A stretch of 49,134 bases of DNA from Acetobacteraceae bacterium (GTDB lineage: Bacteria; Pseudomonadota; Alphaproteobacteria; Acetobacterales; Acetobacteraceae). Positions within the stretch are counted from its first letter, which is position 1. The number at the start of each line of letters is the position of its first letter. Location: NCBI GenBank assembly GCA_030041255.1, contig JASHOF010000163.1:1-49134 (forward strand), given 5' to 3'. Below the pieces are notes generated by a model. That model was given only the letters and a program-made list of their open reading frames with translations, made no database searches and was not told the origin of the DNA. Both the position numbers and the translations under genes were made by a program. Positions 40,277-49,092 of this stretch are shown here, one piece after another.

Positions 40277-40546
40277 ATGGCCAACACCGCATCCGCAAAG
40301 AAGCGCATCCGCCAGGCCGCACGGGCGACCGAGCGCAATCGCGCGCGCAAAGCGCGCATGCGCACGTTCGTGAAGAAAGTGGAAGAAGCAATCGACGGTG
40401 GTGATCGAGCCGCCGCCCAGGCAGCCATTCGGGCAGCGCAGCCGGAGATGCAGCGGGCGGCCGGAAAGGGAGTGGTGCACCCCAACCGGGTGGCACGTAA
40501 GCTCTCGCGCCTTTCCGCCCGCATCCGGGGGCTCGGCGCAGAGTGA
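40277..40546 (+). CDS. rpsT: 30S ribosomal protein S20
   Basis: A small basic primary 16S-binding protein of the 30S subunit. The 89-residue product begins [27 protein letters not shown] and ends with [19 protein letters not shown], both typical. ATG 40277 (MANTAS) is preferred to 40271, six bases upstream. GGAG is about ten bases before. It precedes dnaA by some 430 bases. Confidence 0.97.
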   Translation: MANTASAKKRIRQAARATERNRARKARMRTFVKKVEEAIDGGDRAAAQAAIRAAQPEMQRAAGKGVVHPNRVARKLSRLSARIRGLGAE

Positions 40547-40974
40547 AGTGAATCGTCGCGCGCGCACGATGCTTCGGTGCGTCGCGGAACGGACATCCTG
40601 CATTTCCGATATCAACTTCTCTTTGAAGCTGTGTTCTTTCGTGATGTTGTACTGTGACGTGGCTGTGACAGATTTGATCTCGGGGTATACTTCAATGGAC
40701 TAGTGCGTTTATTTCGTTTTTTACTTTGTCCGTGCAAATTTGATTTGCCTCGCTCGACATCGCCCGTTAATTCGTGTGCTTGGCCGCAACGCAACGCGGG
40801 CCCTTCCACAGCGGTTTCGTCGATTACAACGGCGGGCAATACGGGGAGGCGGCGGAACTATAGGCTGCCGCTGGCGGGTGAGTGTTGGTGACGACAAGCG
40901 GTTGCCTAGCGGAAGCGGAAGCTTCCCCAGAACTGGTTCCCCCCCTCGAACGGGTTTCCCCAAGGGAAAACAGC
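40547..40974. other. AT-rich region between rpsT and dnaA
   Basis: No gene was found. Bases 40590-40790 are clearly richer in AT than anything around them, with T-runs (TTATTTCGTTTTTTACTTTG) and an inverted repeat GCAAAT-TTG-ATTTGC (40734-40748). No exact DnaA box (TTATCCACA) was found in either strand; CCTTCCACA at about 40801 is a weak match. It probably carries the dnaA promoter and might form part of an origin, which cannot be shown here. Confidence 0.45.
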
Positions 40975-42390
40975 GTGACCAAGGTCGCAGGCGAGTGGGG
41001 CCGGGTCAGGCAGCGCCTGCAGGCCGAAGTGGGCGAGGCCGAATACCGCGCCTGGCTGCGGCAGATGGCACTCGGCACCGTTGATGGCGACGAGGTCACG
41101 CTGCATCTGCCAACGCGCTTCCTGCGCGATTGGGTACGCAGTCATTACGGCGAACGGTTGAACGCACTCTGGCGCAGCGAGAATCCGGCCATCCGCCGCG
41201 TCGATATCCGGGTTGGCCGCAGTTTTGCGGCAGCGGACTCGGAGAGCCCGCTCGCGGAGCCCGCTGCCAATTCGCCAGGCGCCGCCGCCTGCACGGCGAA
41301 TCCGCAGGCCAGGCCGAACTCCGCGCGGCTCATGGAGTCAATGGACGGGCGGGACGCTTTCGGCGTCATGCTCGAGCCGCGTTTCACGTTCGAGCGCTTC
41401 GTGGTCGGCAAGCCGAACGAGTTTGCCTACGCCTGCGCGCGGCGGGTGGCGGAACGGCCGGCTTCGTTCGGGTTCAACCCGCTCTTTCTTTACGGTGGTG
41501 TGGGACTCGGCAAGACGCACCTGATGCACGCGATTGCCTGGGAGCTCGCCGAGCGACCAAACGAACGGTGGGCGTCCGTTGCATACATGTCGGCCGAACG
41601 TTTCATGTACCGCTTCATAGCCGCCATCCGCAGCCAGTCGACCATCGAGTTCAAGGAGCAGCTTCGCAGCGTCGGCGTGCTGATGGTCGATGACCTGCAG
41701 TTCCTGATCGGCAAGGACAATACCCAGGAAGAGTTCTTCCACACCTTCAATGCGTTGGTTGATGCCGGCAAGCAGATCGTGGTGTCGGCGGACAAATCGC
41801 CTTCGGATCTCTCGGGGCTGGAAGCCCGGCTGAGGACCCGGCTCGGCTGCGGCATGGTGGCGGACCTGCACGCCACCACTTACGAACTCCGCCTCTCGAT
41901 CCTGGGAGCAAAGGCCGCGGCGGCGGCGGTGGCCGTTCCACCGAAAGTGCTCGAGTTCCTGGCCCAGCGCATCACGTCCAACGTGCGCGAGCTCGAAGGA
42001 GCCCTGAACCGCCTGATTGCGCACGCGAACCTGTTCGGACGCGAAATCACGCTGGAGACCACGCAGGAAGTCCTGCACGACATCCTGCGTGCCCACGACC
42101 GACGGATCACAATCGAGGAGATACAGCGCAAAGTTGCCGAGCACTGGAACCTCCGGTTGACCGACATGATCTCCTCGCGGCGCGCCCGTGCCGTGGCGCG
42201 CCCGCGCCAGGTCGCAATGTATCTTGCCAAGCAATTGACCAGCCGCAGCCTGCCCGAGATCGGAAGGCGATTCGGCAACCGTGACCATACAACGGTGATG
42301 CATGCCGTCGCGCGCGTGGGTGAACTGATGGAACGCGACGCCGCGTTCGGTGAAGAGGTCGAGAACCTGCGTCGCATGCTGGAAAGTTGA
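40975..42390 (+). CDS. dnaA: Chromosomal replication initiator protein DnaA
   Basis: The AAA+ initiator that binds DnaA boxes and melts the origin. Domain I starts at once (GEWGRVRQRLQAEVGEAEYRAWLRQM), then a proline-rich linker, the AAA+ domain with GGVGLGKTHLMHAI (about residues 173-186) and Walker B VLMVDDLQFLIGK, and domain IV with the DnaA signature RDHTTVMHAVARV. GTG 40975, with AAGGGA about seven bases upstream, gives 471 residues. The frame is open from GTG 40882, but the added 31 residues (VLVTTSGCLAEAEASPELVPP...) do not look like DnaA. A repeat element follows 58 bases downstream. Confidence 0.97.
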   Translation: MTKVAGEWGRVRQRLQAEVGEAEYRAWLRQMALGTVDGDEVTLHLPTRFLRDWVRSHYGERLNALWRSENPAIRRVDIRVGRSFAAADSESPLAEPAANSPGAAACTANPQARPNSARLMESMDGRDAFGVMLEPRFTFERFVVGKPNEFAYACARRVAERPASFGFNPLFLYGGVGLGKTHLMHAIAWELAERPNERWASVAYMSAERFMYRFIAAIRSQSTIEFKEQLRSVGVLMVDDLQFLIGKDNTQEEFFHTFNALVDAGKQIVVSADKSPSDLSGLEARLRTRLGCGMVADLHATTYELRLSILGAKAAAAAVAVPPKVLEFLAQRITSNVRELEGALNRLIAHANLFGREITLETTQEVLHDILRAHDRRITIEEIQRKVAEHWNLRLTDMISSRRARAVARPRQVAMYLAKQLTSRSLPEIGRRFGNRDHTTVMHAVARVGELMERDAAFGEEVENLRRMLES

Positions 42391-42448
42391 TCCGGCGGAC
42401 CGGCGCGGGCGCGACGGCACCGCGGCCCTGCAACCGGAACGATTCCCT

Positions 42449-42583
42449 CTAGTGTCCTGCCCCCGACGTTTGCTGCCGCCGGCAGCAAACGAAAGGGGAT
42501 CAGTTCGCCACTGAAAATAAAGAGGTGTGTGCCGACCGCTAGAGTGCATCCTACGGTATCAAGCGGTGGAGTCGGCACACTAG
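42449..42583 (-). mobile_element. CTAG two-hairpin element, copy C
   Basis: A 135-bp inverted-orientation copy. Both ends are CTAG. It retains hairpin 1, the same 20-base linker and hairpin 2 with the same changed arm as B1. It lies between dnaA and the convergent MFS gene, whose TAG stop is the CTAG at 42580-42583. Confidence 0.85.
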
Positions 42584-44181
42584 GGGCGCGGGCGGGGACG
42601 CTGGCGCCCCGGGTTCGGTGGCACGGGCGCAACCGCGAGGTAGCGGGAGTGCCGGCCCGGATTCTCGGCGACCTGAAAGCTGCGGGCACGGGCGAGCACG
42701 GCACGATCGGCCTCGGTCAGCCGCTCCGCCTCGCGAAGATGCTCGGCCCAGCTCGGCATGCCCCACATTTCGAGCCAGCCATCACGGTGGCCGAGTTCCT
42801 TGTGGAGCTGCCAGTACCGGGCACCGGCGCGGCCGCGTACCTGCTGCAACTCGGCCATGATGGCGAGGAAAAGTTCGCGCGCTTCGGGCGGCACCCGATA
42901 GTGCTCCGTCTCCAGAATCTGGCTGCGGGCGCGGGCAAGGAAGTACGCTTCGGGCGGCGGCGCATCGGCCGCTGTCGCCACGGCCTCGAGCGCGAAACGG
43001 CCGGCACCCAGGGCGAGGCCGATGCCGAGCACGGCCGCCGTGGCCATCGTCCAGGGCAGGCCGACCTCCATGCCGAGCCAGCCCCAGCCAAACGCACCGA
43101 CAACCAGCGCACCGTTCGAGAAAAGCTGATAGATGGCGAGTGCACGTGCCCGGACCCAGGGTGGAGCGGCAAGCTGGGTGGCGGTCTGGGTCAGGGAGCC
43201 GGCAATCACCCAGCCGGCCCCGAACAGCAGCATGGCCAGCGCCGCCAAGGGCCAGTCGCGGGAAAGGGCGAGGAGCAACATCCCGAGGCAGGAGATGAGG
43301 CTCGCGGACATCGTGAGGTCGCCGCGCGGAAAAAGGCGATGCAGCGTCGGCAGCAAGATGCCGGTGCCGACCGCTCCCACGCCCATCAAGCCGAGCAGCC
43401 CGCCGAACACCACGGCCCCGAGATGGAGCTGTTCTTTGACGACCAGCGGCAGCAGCGCCCAGGGCGCGGCCGTCGGCAGGTAATAGACGGAGATCCGCAG
43501 GATGGCCGCCTGCACCCTCGGCGTGCTGCGGACGAACCGGACCCCGGCGGCCATCGCACCGACCAGATGCTCGCGCGGCAAGGTCGAGGAGTCCGGGGGG
43601 CGACGCCACATTGCAAGAGCTTGCACCGGGGCGAGGAACGACGCGGCGTTCAGCGCGAAGGCCAGTGCGGCTCCGAAGGCTGCGACGATCGCCCCGGCGA
43701 GAGCCGGGCCGAGGGCGCGGGCGATATTGAAGCTGACGCTGTTCAGGGCGACCGCCTGGCCGAGATCGTTGCGCGGCACCGTGTCGGGAATGATCGCCTG
43801 CCAGGCGGGGCCGTTCATGGCGCTGCCGACGCCGACGGCGAAGGTGAGCGCAAGCAGGATCCAGGCATCGATGGCGCCGATCGCGGTCAGCGCTGCGAGC
43901 AGCGCGGCGGCGGCCAGCATGCCGATCTGGGTCAGGATCAGGAACCGGCGCCGATCGACGATATCGGCGAGCGCGCCGGCCGGCAGGGCCAGGAGGCAGA
44001 TCGGCAGAATGGTTGCGGCCTGGACGAGGCTGACGGTGAGGGCGTTCGGCCGGAGGATCGTCATCAGCCAGCCGGCGCCGGTGTTCTGCATCCAGGTGCC
44101 GAGCGAGGTGATGAGGTTGGCCGCGAAAAGAGAAAGGAAGACCGGATGTTCAAGCGGCTTGAGCGCGGCGGGCAGGCGCAT
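42580..44181 (-). CDS. MFS transporter, EntS-like (transmembrane secretion effector family)
   Basis: A membrane exporter of 533 residues. The first 400 are the MFS fold with 12 predicted helices; helix 1-2 carries NLITSLGTWMQNTGAGWLM and the loop LPAGALADIVDRRR (motif A-like). The last 130 or so residues are a soluble cytoplasmic domain (RVPPEARELFLAIMAELQQVRGRAGARYWQLH...). This N-MFS/C-soluble layout fits the MFS_3 group, which includes enterobactin exporter-like proteins; substrate unknown. ATG 44181 (MRLPAALKPLEHPVF) is chosen. The arginine/proline-rich end (PNPGRQRPRPRP) stops at a TAG formed by the element at 42449. Confidence 0.9.
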   Translation of the reverse strand: MRLPAALKPLEHPVFLSLFAANLITSLGTWMQNTGAGWLMTILRPNALTVSLVQAATILPICLLALPAGALADIVDRRRFLILTQIGMLAAAALLAALTAIGAIDAWILLALTFAVGVGSAMNGPAWQAIIPDTVPRNDLGQAVALNSVSFNIARALGPALAGAIVAAFGAALAFALNAASFLAPVQALAMWRRPPDSSTLPREHLVGAMAAGVRFVRSTPRVQAAILRISVYYLPTAAPWALLPLVVKEQLHLGAVVFGGLLGLMGVGAVGTGILLPTLHRLFPRGDLTMSASLISCLGMLLLALSRDWPLAALAMLLFGAGWVIAGSLTQTATQLAAPPWVRARALAIYQLFSNGALVVGAFGWGWLGMEVGLPWTMATAAVLGIGLALGAGRFALEAVATAADAPPPEAYFLARARSQILETEHYRVPPEARELFLAIMAELQQVRGRAGARYWQLHKELGHRDGWLEMWGMPSWAEHLREAERLTEADRAVLARARSFQVAENPGRHSRYLAVAPVPPNPGRQRPRPRP

Positions 44182-44337
44182 CCGGCGATATTTCCCCGCT
44201 TCGCCGGGCCGCCGCAACTGTCAGGAAAAGTGGAGGGCGGCTCTTTGCTTTGCCGGGCGATCCGCGCTCGGAACGGCGCGCGCTCCGGGAATCACTCCTG
44301 CCTTCTGCGACCGGGGCACGCGGCGATGCCTGGCCCG

Positions 44338-45495
44338 TCACTCCTCGGCCCGATGCACGTCGTGCACGGCAACGCCAATGTCGGGGCCCGGGATCTCGAG
44401 CCAGGATTTGTGGCGCAGCGTGCGCTCGGTGTCGCGGTAGCCGGCATCCCAGTGCTCGTGCATCGAGAGCGCGCTGAACTCGTAATCCTTGACCTCCCCT
44501 TCATAGGCGGCGCGCTGGTAGATCATATGGATGAGCGATATTTCGGACAGGTGGGCGAGCGTCTCCTTGAGCGCTCGCTCCTCCGCGGTGAGCCGTTCCT
44601 CCGGCACCTTGGCAAGCAACGCCCGCAACTGCACGTTCTTGGCGTGCAGGGTGCGGAAAAGGTCGGTCGTCAGCCGCGTGCGGCTGGAATACTGGATATC
44701 CTTCTGCCGTGCCGCGACGCCGACGAGGTCGCGCGGAATGCTGCCGTGCGCGCTGAACAGATCGACCTGAAAGACGAGCAGGTTCTGCGAGCCGGCCGAT
44801 TCGAAGACGTGCTGCAGCGGCGTGTTGGAGACCAGCCCGCCGTCCCAGTAGTAGTCGGTCCCGACCTCGACCATCGGCAGGCCGGGCGGCAGGGCGCCAC
44901 TGGCCATCACGTGCTCCGGCAGGATCTCGCCCTCGGTGCTGTCGAAATAGATGAAGTTGCCGTTGCCGACATTCACCGCGCCGACGGCAATCCGTGTCGC
45001 GCCGCTGTTGAGCCGATCGAAATCGACGAGGCGGAGCAATGTCTCACGCAGCGGCGTGGTATCGTAAACGCTGGTCGCGCCCTTTCCGCCCCGCGGCCGG
45101 AGCCAGGCGGGCGGGTAGTTGGGCTTGAAGAACCCGTCCTGGCCGAGCGTCATCGTCAGCCACGCCGACCAGACATTGTGCATCCTTCTCATCGCGTCGC
45201 CGTCAGGCGCCAGCGGCCAGACCGGACGGGCGGTGATCGTCTCCCAGAATTCGCGTAGCCGCTCCACCCGCCGCTCCGGCGGATTGCCTGCGATCAGCGC
45301 CGAATTGATGCCGCCGATGGAGACGCCGTTCACCCAGTCGGGCTCGAGGCCCGCCTCATGCAGCGCCTGATAGACGCCGGCCTGGTAGGCGCCGAGTGCA
45401 CCGCCGCCTTGCAGGACCAGCACGACGTTCTGGCAGCGCGGGGGACGCCAGGTGGCATGCGGGGGGAGGGGCGGCGGCAGCGGTCCGGCATCCAT
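44338..45495 (-). CDS. Patatin-like phospholipase
   Basis: A serine acyl hydrolase of 385 residues. The oxyanion hole is GGGALG, the nucleophile Ser59 lies in NGVSIGG, and the catalytic Asp in YYWDGGLVSNTP. The C-terminal region (after about 250) has SRTRLTTDLF and a helical tail typical of the DUF3734 subgroup. No signal peptide, so probably cytoplasmic or membrane-associated. It is divergent from bdhA (145 bp), and patatin proteins of this subgroup have been linked with polyhydroxybutyrate metabolism; a functional link is speculative. Confidence 0.92.
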   Translation of the reverse strand: MDAGPLPPPLPPHATWRPPRCQNVVLVLQGGGALGAYQAGVYQALHEAGLEPDWVNGVSIGGINSALIAGNPPERRVERLREFWETITARPVWPLAPDGDAMRRMHNVWSAWLTMTLGQDGFFKPNYPPAWLRPRGGKGATSVYDTTPLRETLLRLVDFDRLNSGATRIAVGAVNVGNGNFIYFDSTEGEILPEHVMASGALPPGLPMVEVGTDYYWDGGLVSNTPLQHVFESAGSQNLLVFQVDLFSAHGSIPRDLVGVAARQKDIQYSSRTRLTTDLFRTLHAKNVQLRALLAKVPEERLTAEERALKETLAHLSEISLIHMIYQRAAYEGEVKDYEFSALSMHEHWDAGYRDTERTLRHKSWLEIPGPDIGVAVHDVHRAEE

Positions 45496-45640
45496 TGCGT
45501 ATCGTCCTGTAAAATCCCGGCTTTCCTATAGCACACGCGACCGGCAGAGCCGACTCGATCAGCGCTGGAACAGCCGGCGGGCTTTGCATCGACTGCCGGC
45601 TGGGCCAGAGTAACAGCAGCGGTAGCCAAGGGAGAAAGCC

Positions 45641-46450
45641 ATGAGCCAAGCCCAGAGCAAATCCGGGTCCCTGGGGGGCAAAGTCGCGCTGGTGACCGGA
45701 TCGACGAGCGGGATCGGTCTCGGGATCGCTCGTGCCCTGGCCGGCGAGGGCGCGGCCATCATGATGAACGGCTTCGGGCCGGCCGATGCGATCGGCAAGC
45801 TGCGCCAGGACCTGGCTGCGGAATTCGGGGTCAAGGTGGCCTACAACGGCGCCGATATCAGCAAGCCCGCGGAGATCACGGCGATGGTCGCCGCAACCGA
45901 GAAGGAACTCGGCAGCCTCGATATCCTGGTCAACAACGCCGGCATCCAGTACGTCGCCGAGCTGGTCGATTTTCCGCCCGAGCGGTGGGACGCGATCATC
46001 GCGATCAACCTCTCGGGCGCCTTCCATGCCATGCGGGCCGCCTTGCCGGGCATGAAGAAGCGTGGCTGGGGGCGGGTGATCAACATCGCTTCCGCGCACG
46101 GGCTCGTCGCCAGCCCCGAGAAGGCCGCCTATGTCTCCGCCAAGCACGGGCTGGTCGGGCTGACCAAGGTGGCCGCGATCGAGACCGCCAATGACGGCAT
46201 CACGGTCAACGCGATCTGTCCGGGCTGGGTGCTGACGCCTTTGGCGGAGAAGCAGGTTGCGGAGAAGGCGAAAGAGAAGGGCGTCCCCGAGGCGGACGAA
46301 ATGGTGGCGTTCGTTTCCGAACAGCAGCCGATGCACCAGTTCTCGACGCCGCAGGAGATCGGGGCGCTGACGGTGTTTCTCTGCTCGGACGCGGCGAAGA
46401 CGATCACCGGGGCGCCGCTTTCGATCGATGGTGGCTGGGTGGCGCACTGA
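45641..46450 (+). CDS. bdhA: 3-hydroxybutyrate dehydrogenase
   Basis: An SDR enzyme interconverting 3-hydroxybutyrate and acetoacetate with NAD, used in PHB turnover. The 269-residue protein has TGSTSGIGLGIARALAGEG, NNAGIQYV, catalytic Ser in NIASAHGLVAS and YVSAK. NAICPGWVLTPLAEKQ, QPMHQFSTPQEIGAL and the C-terminal SIDGGWVAH are diagnostic of this family. GGGAGAAAGCC lies five to nine bases upstream of ATG 45641. The stop is 37 bases from the nrdJ stop (convergent). Confidence 0.95.
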   Translation: MSQAQSKSGSLGGKVALVTGSTSGIGLGIARALAGEGAAIMMNGFGPADAIGKLRQDLAAEFGVKVAYNGADISKPAEITAMVAATEKELGSLDILVNNAGIQYVAELVDFPPERWDAIIAINLSGAFHAMRAALPGMKKRGWGRVINIASAHGLVASPEKAAYVSAKHGLVGLTKVAAIETANDGITVNAICPGWVLTPLAEKQVAEKAKEKGVPEADEMVAFVSEQQPMHQFSTPQEIGALTVFLCSDAAKTITGAPLSIDGGWVAH

Positions 46451-46487
46451 GCGGGCGGCCGCCGGCCGGCGCTGCCCCGCTTCTTCT

Positions 46488-48746
46488 TCAACTGCATTGC
46501 GACCAGCCGCAATGCACGCAGGTGAGGCAGCCGGCCTCCCGAACCAGGCCGGGCTGGCTGCATCTCGGGCAGAGCGGCCCGAGTTCCGGGCGAGCGGCGG
46601 CAGGGTTGGGGGCCGGCGGCTGGCGGGCTGAGAGAAACCCGATCTCGAGCATGTGCCGCTCGATCACTTCGCCGATCGCGGCGACGAGGGAGGGGACGTA
46701 GCGCCCGCCCTGCCAATGGCCGCCGCGCGGATCGAACACCTGCTGGAGTTCCTCGGCGACGAATGCGACCTCGCCGCCGCGGCGGAAGACGGCGCTGATC
46801 ATGCGCGTCAAGGCGACCACCCACGCATAGTGTTCGAGGTTTTTCGAATTCACGAACACTTCGAAGGGGCGCCGCTGGCCATCCTGCCCGAGGTCGTTGA
46901 TGGTGACGTAGAAGGCGTGCTCGCTCTCGGGCCAGCGGAGTTTGTAGGTGGCACCCGTGAGCTTCTCGGAGCGCACCATCAGTTCGCCCGGCAGGGCGGC
47001 GGCAGCGGATTTTGCGCCTGAAAGCTCGAGTACGGCGCCGGTGATCGCATTCGGCCGATAGGTCGTGCAGCCCTTGCAGCCGCTTTGCCAGGCGTCCCGA
47101 TAGACCTCCTGGAACGCCTCGAAGCTGATATTTTCCGGCACATTGACGGTTTTGGAGATGGCGCTGTCGACATGGCGCTGCACCGCCGCCTGCATCCGGA
47201 CATGCTCGGCGGGGGTGAGATCCTGGGCGGTTACGAAATGCGCCGGAACGGGCGCATCGGCGCCGAAGCGGGTACGGAAGAGGCGGAACGCGTAGTCGGA
47301 GACTTCCTCCTCGCGGCGGCTGCCGTCGGGCTCGAGCACCTTGCGCGTGTAGCTCAGCGCGAAGATGGGCTCGACGCCGCTCGAGACGTTGTCGGCGAAA
47401 AGCGAGATCGTGCCGGTCGGCGCGACCGAGGTGAGCAGCCCGTTGCGGATGCCGTCGCGGCGGATCATCTCGCGCAGATCGGCCTCGAGCCCGCGCACGG
47501 TCTCGGCTCCGAGATAGCGGTCGCGGTCGAACAAGGGGAATGAGCCCTTGTCCCGGGCCAGGCCAGCCGAGGCCCTGTAGGCAGCGGATTCGATAGCGCG
47601 GGCCCAGAGGGCGGCCCGCCCGGCGGCCTCGGCGGAGCCGTAGCGAAGGCCGCACATGACGAGGGCATCGCCCAGCCCGGTCATGCCGAGGCCGATGCGG
47701 CGCTTGGCGATCGCCTCCCGGCGTTGCGCATCGAGCGGGAAGCGGGAGACATCGATCGCGTTGTCCAGCATCCGGACCGCGATGGCGGCCAGCCGGGCAA
47801 TCTCATCGGGATCGATGCGCGCCTCTGCGGTGAAGGGGTTTTGCACCAGGCGCGCCAGGTTGAGCGAGCCGAGCAGGCAGGCGCCGTACGGCGGCAGCGG
47901 CTGTTCGCCGCACGGGTTGGTGGCGTGGATCACCTCGCAATAAGCGAGGTTGTTGCGGGCATTGATGCGGTCGATGAAGAGGACGCCGGGCTCCGCGTAG
48001 TCGTAGGTGGCGCGGGTGATGCGGTCCCAGAGCGCCCGCGCCGGGAGGGTGCGATAGAGCGTGCCGTCGAAAACGAGCGGCCATTCCGCGTTCGTCTCGA
48101 TGGCGGCCATGAAGGCATCGGTGACCAGAACGGAAAGGTTGAAGTTGCGCAATCGCCCGGGCTCGCGCTTGGCGGCGATGAAGGCCTCGATGTCGGGATG
48201 GTCGCAGCGCATGGTCGCCATCATGGCGCCGCGGCGGGCGCCCGCGGACATGATGGTGCGGCACATCGCGTCCCACACGTCCATGAACGAGAGCGGCCCC
48301 GAGGCATCGGCGCCGACGCCTTTGACCGCGGCACCCTTCGGGCGGAGGGAGGAGAAGTCGTAGCCGATCCCGCCGCCCTGCTGCATTGTCAGCGCCGCTT
48401 CGCGGAGGTGGGCGAAGATGCCGCCGAGGTCATCTTGGATGGTTCCCATGACGAAGCAGTTGAAGAGGGTGACGCGGCGCTCCGTGCCGCCACCGGCCAG
48501 GATGCGGCCGGCGGGCAGGAACCGGAAATCTTCGAGAGCGTGGTAGAACCGGTTTTCCCAGGGCGCGGGCTCGGTTTCGGCGGCGGCGAGCGCGCGGGCA
48601 ACCCGGCGCCAGGTGTCCTCGATCGTGCGGTCTATGGGTGTCGCGTCGTCGGCCTTGAGGCGGTATTTCGCTTCCCAGATCTGGCGGGAGATCGGGGCGA
48701 TCCGGGCGCCGATCGAATCAGCCAGGGGAATGGTCTCGGTATCCAA
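46488..48746 (-). CDS. nrdJ: Adenosylcobalamin-dependent ribonucleoside-diphosphate reductase (class II)
   Basis: It makes deoxyribonucleotides with a B12-derived radical, independent of oxygen. Conserved parts: LFNCFVMGTIQDDLGGIF (redox Cys), the radical site NPCGEQPLPPYGACLLGSLNL with Cys and Glu, SVAPTGTISLFADNVSSGVEP, and a C-terminal zinc-ribbon-like segment CPRCSQPGLVREAGCLTCVHCGW with the reducing cysteines. TTG at 48746 is proposed: AGGAG lies eight bases before it. GTG at 48794 gives 16 more residues but has weak ribosome-site support. No cobalamin riboswitch was recognised upstream. Confidence 0.94.
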   Translation of the reverse strand: MDTETIPLADSIGARIAPISRQIWEAKYRLKADDATPIDRTIEDTWRRVARALAAAETEPAPWENRFYHALEDFRFLPAGRILAGGGTERRVTLFNCFVMGTIQDDLGGIFAHLREAALTMQQGGGIGYDFSSLRPKGAAVKGVGADASGPLSFMDVWDAMCRTIMSAGARRGAMMATMRCDHPDIEAFIAAKREPGRLRNFNLSVLVTDAFMAAIETNAEWPLVFDGTLYRTLPARALWDRITRATYDYAEPGVLFIDRINARNNLAYCEVIHATNPCGEQPLPPYGACLLGSLNLARLVQNPFTAEARIDPDEIARLAAIAVRMLDNAIDVSRFPLDAQRREAIAKRRIGLGMTGLGDALVMCGLRYGSAEAAGRAALWARAIESAAYRASAGLARDKGSFPLFDRDRYLGAETVRGLEADLREMIRRDGIRNGLLTSVAPTGTISLFADNVSSGVEPIFALSYTRKVLEPDGSRREEEVSDYAFRLFRTRFGADAPVPAHFVTAQDLTPAEHVRMQAAVQRHVDSAISKTVNVPENISFEAFQEVYRDAWQSGCKGCTTYRPNAITGAVLELSGAKSAAAALPGELMVRSEKLTGATYKLRWPESEHAFYVTINDLGQDGQRRPFEVFVNSKNLEHYAWVVALTRMISAVFRRGGEVAFVAEELQQVFDPRGGHWQGGRYVPSLVAAIGEVIERHMLEIGFLSARQPPAPNPAAARPELGPLCPRCSQPGLVREAGCLTCVHCGWSQCS

Positions 48747-48854
48747 CTGGGCTGCTCCTGAGCATTCTCCACCCGCCGCGGCGGCGGGCGCCACCCCGGA
48801 CTCGCATCGGCACGAGTGTGTCCAGCGTGGCTGAGCCTGCTCTCTCTGGCCTAG

Positions 48855-48915
48855 CCGAGCGGGTTCACGTGCTTGACGGGAATCGCTTTGCGATTCCCGT
48901 CAAGCACGATCCGCC
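48855..48915. repeat. Hairpin repeat unit 1
   Basis: Perfect 17-base arms 48869-48885 and 48891-48907 around CTTTG, flanked by CCGAGCGGGTTCAC on the left and GATCCGCC on the right. The same flanks (CCGAGCGGATTCAC, GATCCGC) surround the hairpin of unit 2, so the two are paralogous copies with diverged stems. Confidence 0.75.
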
Positions 48916-48994
48916 CTCAAGAGAGAGTCGGAGCGGCGGCCTTGGCGCGCAAGCCCGGCCGCGCGGCGCGTGACGTGACGCTGCGGGCCGGCTA

Positions 48995-49023
48995 GAGCGT
49001 GTTCAGGTTGACTGAACACGCTC
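48995..49023. repeat. Inverted repeat GAGCGTGTTCA / TGAACACGCTC
   Basis: Perfect 11-base arms with a 7-base loop GGTTGAC, preceded by CTA. It seems to be the outer part of hairpin repeat unit 2, 16 bases further right. Confidence 0.7.
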
Positions 49024-49034
49024 TCCTTTGTCTG

Positions 49035-49092
49035 ACCGAGCGGATTCACGCGCTCCTGGATCGCTTCGCGATTCCAGTCGAGCGCGATCCGC
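49035..49092. repeat. Hairpin repeat unit 2
   Basis: Imperfect arms 49040-49063 and 49069-49092 around CTTCG. Flanking sequence and loop match unit 1. The core GGATCGCTTCGCGATTCC also occurs at 27699-27716. Confidence 0.7.

Noticed and set aside
42529-45258. Plus-strand open frame of about 900 codons opposite the MFS and patatin genes
   Set aside because: Shadow frame: it begins in the repeat element and has Arg/Gly/His-rich low-information sequence with no domains.
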